A program made the position numbers and the translations under genes. A model generated the notes under the pieces. That model was not told where the DNA came from. It saw only the letters and a list, made by a program, of their open reading frames with translations, and did no database searches. A stretch of DNA of 28,162 bases from a virus: the IMG/VR virus record IMGVR_UViG_3300023180_000308, positions 1 through 28,162 of that record; one strand, given 5' to 3'. Of the stretch, positions 25,975-28,162 are shown one piece after another (the first letter of the stretch is position 1; every line of letters starts with the position of its first letter).

Positions 25975-26429
25975 TGGACTTGGGAGCACCACCGGTACTG
26001 CCGGTTCTAAGGCTCCCTGAGCCCCCTGTTTTACCCCGTCCGGTACTGGAGGTACCACGAGCTACTTTACCCTCCTACAAACCGCTTGTAGTGCCTCCTA
26101 ACGACCTTCGACCGCCTCCGGGTGTGCAAGGTACGACACAATCGGATGAAGAACGGGAGGAGAAGCCAGCACCTAAGCCGGTAACTCCTCCTATTCCTAA
26201 GGTACCTGAAGTACCACAAATTCGTTACGTTGATATACCGGGTACAGATCTAACCGTACCTCTACCGAGTAACGAAATCTTAGCTACGGCTACAACGACA
26301 GCTACTGTCTCAGTTGCAGCCACCCTTACAGCTACTGCAGTCTTTAAAAAGACAGTTAGCGTTATTAAACCTATTATTAAGAAACTGCTAACAAAGAAAA
26401 ATGCACAAAACCAAGAGCTTCCTGAATGA
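25974..26429 (+). CDS. Proline-rich protein with C-terminal membrane segment (151 aa)
   Basis: The start is GTG at 25974, overlapping the previous stop; no ATG is nearby. Residues 1-90 are extraordinarily Pro-rich (LPEPPVLPRPVLEVP and similar), likely extended and able to span a gap. Residues about 100-122 (ILATATTTATVSVAATLTATAVF) are the only hydrophobic stretch and the tail is Lys-rich, so the C-terminus would be cytoplasmic and the Pro-rich part outside. Pro-rich envelope proteins occur in lysis cassettes, where Rz1 is Pro-rich, but this lacks a lipobox. It overlaps the holin candidate by 29 bases. Confidence 0.7.
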   Translation: MDLGAPPVLPVLRLPEPPVLPRPVLEVPRATLPSYKPLVVPPNDLRPPPGVQGTTQSDEEREEKPAPKPVTPPIPKVPEVPQIRYVDIPGTDLTVPLPSNEILATATTTATVSVAATLTATAVFKKTVSVIKPIIKKLLTKKNAQNQELPE

Positions 26430-26616
26430 GTTCTTTAGTGAAATCGTTAAGGCACTTGTACTTGTGTGGAGTGCTGGTGTGCTGACAGCTTCCTACATGG
26501 GAATGCTGCAGAAGATGGATCCCACTTTTGTGGCATCGTTGCTCAGCGGTACACTAGCTTCCTACGGGATTTCTCGTATGGATACAAAGAAATCTACTAC
26601 GGAACCACCTAAATGA
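26401..26616 (+). CDS. Holin candidate (71 aa, two membrane segments)
   Basis: The protein is short, with two hydrophobic segments (about residues 16-34, VKALVLVWSAGVLTASYMG; 43-58, FVASLLSGTLASYGIS) and a charged C-terminus (KKSTTEPPK). This fits a small class II-type holin, like T7 gp17.5 (67 aa), which lies between the tail fibre and small terminase as here. It would open the inner membrane to let the hydrolase encoded at 5586 reach the wall. No sequence motif proves it; size, topology and position are the evidence. Confidence 0.6.
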   Translation: MHKTKSFLNEFFSEIVKALVLVWSAGVLTASYMGMLQKMDPTFVASLLSGTLASYGISRMDTKKSTTEPPK

Positions 26617-26969
26617 AGAAACTACTTCTATTGGCAATGCTGTTTTCACCCGCAGTAGCAGCCGCACAGACTGTAACTCCTCAGTTTACTCAAGGTAGTA
26701 TGCAGTCCACCACAAATACTACTCAAACCATCACTGAAACTATTCGTACGGAAGTGTATGGTGGAGATTATAAATCATGGTCTGGAACCAACGTTACACC
26801 CAGCGGGGCAATTGCCGACCCAGCCACAACCTTTACAGTGACCAACGCCGGGGAACAGTTTCAACTGGAAACCGTAGTGAGGTCAGCAGGAATCATCGAG
26901 ACGATCGACACCGATCGAACCATCGACACAACTTCTGTTACTACCTCGCTGTCAGTCTTCTCTCAGTAG
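26613..26969 (+). CDS. Exported protein with signal peptide (118 aa)
   Basis: An N-terminal Sec signal peptide, MKKLLLLAMLFSPAVAAAQ, ends in a typical AAA|Q cleavage site. The mature part is Thr/Ser-rich and beta-like (TVTPQFTQGSMQSTTNTT, VYGGDYKSWSGTNVTPSG), with no cysteine. It ends TSLSVFSQ. The second half overlaps the 26777 ORF in another frame. The pair resembles a gene pair recurrent in cyanophages, from memory; function is unknown. It would act in the periplasm or outer membrane. ATG overlaps the holin stop (ATGA). Confidence 0.7.
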   Translation: MKKLLLLAMLFSPAVAAAQTVTPQFTQGSMQSTTNTTQTITETIRTEVYGGDYKSWSGTNVTPSGAIADPATTFTVTNAGEQFQLETVVRSAGIIETIDTDRTIDTTSVTTSLSVFSQ

Positions 26970-27427
26970 GACCGGCGTTCGCCAGTGAACCACAAGTTAA
27001 CAACACAGCTAACCCGATAGCAGCAGCTACAGGTAACGTAACGAACCAAGCTGTTCAATTTCAGAACAACGGTGCTCCGAGTAGACAACAGTTTACTGGG
27101 GGTAATTCGTGTAACGGTACAACAATGACAGTTTCTCCGTTTTACATGGGGAACGATACGTTGCCTCAAGGCTACACCCGTAATAACAACTACGGTATGC
27201 AGCTCAACTTCTCCGTTCCTTTAGATGGAGGAATGATTGAGCAGTGTAAAGCTATTGCTAAACGGCACGAAGAGAAACTACGACTTGATTATGAGTTAGT
27301 AAGAGCTTTGAAGTGTACAGAGATCATGAAAGCAGGTTTTACTTTTAGACCTGGATCTCGTGTAGAGGTGCTGTGTCACGACATCGTACCTATTGTGTCT
27401 TTAACAAATGAAGAAAAAGGCTACTGA
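26777..27427 (+). CDS. Exported cysteine-containing protein, start uncertain (216 aa as drawn)
   Basis: The only in-frame ATG is 26777, with GGTGGAG about 10 bases upstream, but this part lies fully inside the previous gene in the other frame. Residues 1-52 are His/Arg/Asn-rich and read like an out-of-frame shadow. Residues 53-69 (FCYYLAVSLLSVGPAFA, cleavage before SEPQ) look like a signal peptide core. From 70 onward the protein is clearly real: NNTANPIAAATGNVTNQAVQFQ, NSCNGTTMTV, PLDGGMIEQCKAIAKRHEEK, LKCTEIM, VLCHDIVP, with four cysteines that could form two disulfides in the periplasm. No in-frame ATG, GTG, TTG or CTG stands near the signal core. It overlaps small terminase by 20 bases. 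Confidence 0.7.
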   Translation: MVWNQRYTQRGNCRPSHNLYSDQRRGTVSTGNRSEVSRNHRDDRHRSNHRHNFCYYLAVSLLSVGPAFASEPQVNNTANPIAAATGNVTNQAVQFQNNGAPSRQQFTGGNSCNGTTMTVSPFYMGNDTLPQGYTRNNNYGMQLNFSVPLDGGMIEQCKAIAKRHEEKLRLDYELVRALKCTEIMKAGFTFRPGSRVEVLCHDIVPIVSLTNEEKGY

Positions 27428-27656
27428 GGATCAGTTTAACGAGCTTCACAATCTCGTGACTAAAGAGTTCCTCAATCGTATTAAATCCGGTGAAGCCACC
27501 ACACAAGACCTTAAGGCGGCGTGTGACTGGCTAGCCAAGAACGACATCAGCGGTGTTGCGTATGAAGGCAACCCGTTGGACAAACTAGCGACAGTCATGC
27601 CTAAGATCGACCCTGAAATGGTACAAAAGAGGCTATATGGCTCAAAAAACTTCTGA
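27408..27656 (+). CDS. Small terminase subunit (DNA maturase A), T7 gp18-like
   Basis: The 82-aa protein (T7 gp18 is 89 aa) would recognise concatemer ends and guide the large terminase. It is helical throughout with TEDQFNELHNLVTKEFLNRIKSGE, a TTQDLKAACDWLAKNDISGVAYEG core, and LDKLATVMPKIDPEMVQKRLYG at the end, a pattern common to small terminases of marine T7-like phages. The location between the holin region and the packaging cluster supports it; the large terminase presumably lies just beyond the window. It overlaps the gene before and the gene after by 20 bases each. Confidence 0.85.
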   Translation: MKKKATEDQFNELHNLVTKEFLNRIKSGEATTQDLKAACDWLAKNDISGVAYEGNPLDKLATVMPKIDPEMVQKRLYGSKNF

Positions 27657-27891
27657 TTACTACAAGTCAAACCCTGAGGCTGCTGCAAAGCGGCGGAAGC
27701 AACAGCGTAAGTACAACAAGACCAATAAAGGTTTAAAAATCCGTACTGCTGCTAACAAACTTAACAGAAAACTCGGTACTTATGGCAATAGTGACGGAAA
27801 AGATGCATCTCACACCGGTAAAAACACTGGTAAACTGGAGACACCTTCAAGCAACCGCCGTAGACCAAGAACTGGTAAGAAATACGCATGA
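27637..27891 (+). CDS. Basic conserved phage protein (84 aa)
   Basis: The protein is extremely Lys/Arg/Asn-rich: YYKSNPEAAAKRRKQQRKYNK, then KIRTAANKLNRKLGTYGNSDGKDASH, and a basic tail ending RRRPRTGKKYA. The 'N..NRK.GTYGNGDG.D.SH' core recurs in phage proteins next to terminase or HNH genes, from memory. It is probably a nucleic-acid-binding accessory protein, but no fold is recognised. Its stop overlaps the next start (ATGA). Confidence 0.75.
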   Translation: MAQKTSDYYKSNPEAAAKRRKQQRKYNKTNKGLKIRTAANKLNRKLGTYGNSDGKDASHTGKNTGKLETPSSNRRRPRTGKKYA

Positions 27892-28162
27892 CACCGCTGT
27901 TGCCAACCCCTGATCACTACATTTACAACCTCATAACCATGACGAGTCCTGAAGCCAAACGGATGTGGCGTAGAGCCATTAAGGAACACTTCAACTGTCA
28001 ATGCGTTTATTGTGGAGAACATTATGAATTACATGAACTTACTTTGGATCACGTTGTGCCTCGTTATTTTGGGGGACAAACAATCACGAGAAATTTGGTT
28101 CCATCCTGCCGGAAATGTAATCAAGAGAAGGGGACTAGCAACTGGTTATCCTGGATGCGAGC
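27888..28162 (+). CDS. HNH endonuclease, 3' end cut by window
   Basis: The frame from ATG 27888 stays open to the window end (91 codons). It contains CQCVYCG (zinc-binding CxxC), then LTLDHVVPRYFGGQ (the catalytic His region), NLVPSCRKCNQEKG (second CxxC and catalytic Asn/His-type segment), and NWLSWM. This order, CxxC...DH...GG...N...CxxC..KG, is the classic HNH nuclease with two structural zinc knuckles. HNH enzymes beside terminase genes often assist packaging cleavage in other phages. Others are free-standing homing nucleases, and the sequence alone does not decide. Confidence 0.88.
   Translation, partial: MTPLLPTPDHYIYNLITMTSPEAKRMWRRAIKEHFNCQCVYCGEHYELHELTLDHVVPRYFGGQTITRNLVPSCRKCNQEKGTSNWLSWMR

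Noticed and set aside
26613-27427. Rz/Rz1-type spanin pair from the overlapping exported proteins.
   Set aside because: Neither has a lipobox cysteine and the first has a cleavable signal rather than an inner-membrane anchor.

Overview
The window is the right-hand (structural) half of a T7-like cyanophage (podovirus) that infects a marine picocyanobacterium, Synechococcus or Prochlorococcus. Three things support this. The morphogenesis genes follow the T7 order (7.3-like, 8, 9, 10, 11, 12, 13-like, 14, 15, 16, 17, 18). Host-type photosynthesis genes (hli, psbA) sit among them. The ribonucleotide reductase is phage-type. All convincing genes are on the + strand, tightly packed, many with ATGA or TAATG overlaps. 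No integrase, tRNA or CRISPR array is visible. The window cuts the first gene (nrdA, 5' end missing) and the last (an HNH nuclease gene, 3' end missing).

Layout. (1) 1-1912: class I ribonucleotide reductase large and small subunits, which make dNTPs for phage replication. (2) 1905-4774: a 54-aa protein, a gp7.3-like virion protein, portal and scaffold. (3) 4774-7111: a cargo block between scaffold and capsid genes holding hli, two tiny basic proteins, a secreted mini beta-barrel, a tail-lysozyme-type murein hydrolase and psbA. (4) 7112-7405: the only long gap. It carries a three-stem RNA with a pseudoknot that I read as a glutamine-II ('Downstream-peptide') riboswitch, the 20-codon ORF it precedes, and a palindrome-rich stretch in front of the capsid gene. 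(5) 7406-8606: major capsid protein and a strong intrinsic terminator, as at T7 gene 10/Tphi. (6) 8625-19934: tail tube A and B, a GNAT-like gp13-type protein, and the three ejected core proteins (gp14, gp15 with a degenerate M23-like domain, gp16). (7) 19964-25186: a 1740-aa mosaic tail fibre. (8) 25189-28162: tail-fibre chaperone, small conserved proteins, a Pro-rich membrane protein, a holin candidate, two exported proteins in overlapping frames, small terminase, a basic protein and an HNH nuclease.

How it works together: RNR supplies nucleotides. D1 and HLIP keep photosystem II working during infection. The capsid, portal and tail genes build the particle, and the core proteins are ejected with the DNA. 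The 3' cluster handles lysis and packaging. The most interesting elements are the riboswitch between psbA and the capsid gene, the NrdB that lacks the usual radical tyrosine, the coiled-coil arm inserted in tail tube B, the M23 domain with lost zinc ligands, and the 26777-27427 ORF whose signal peptide has no nearby start codon.
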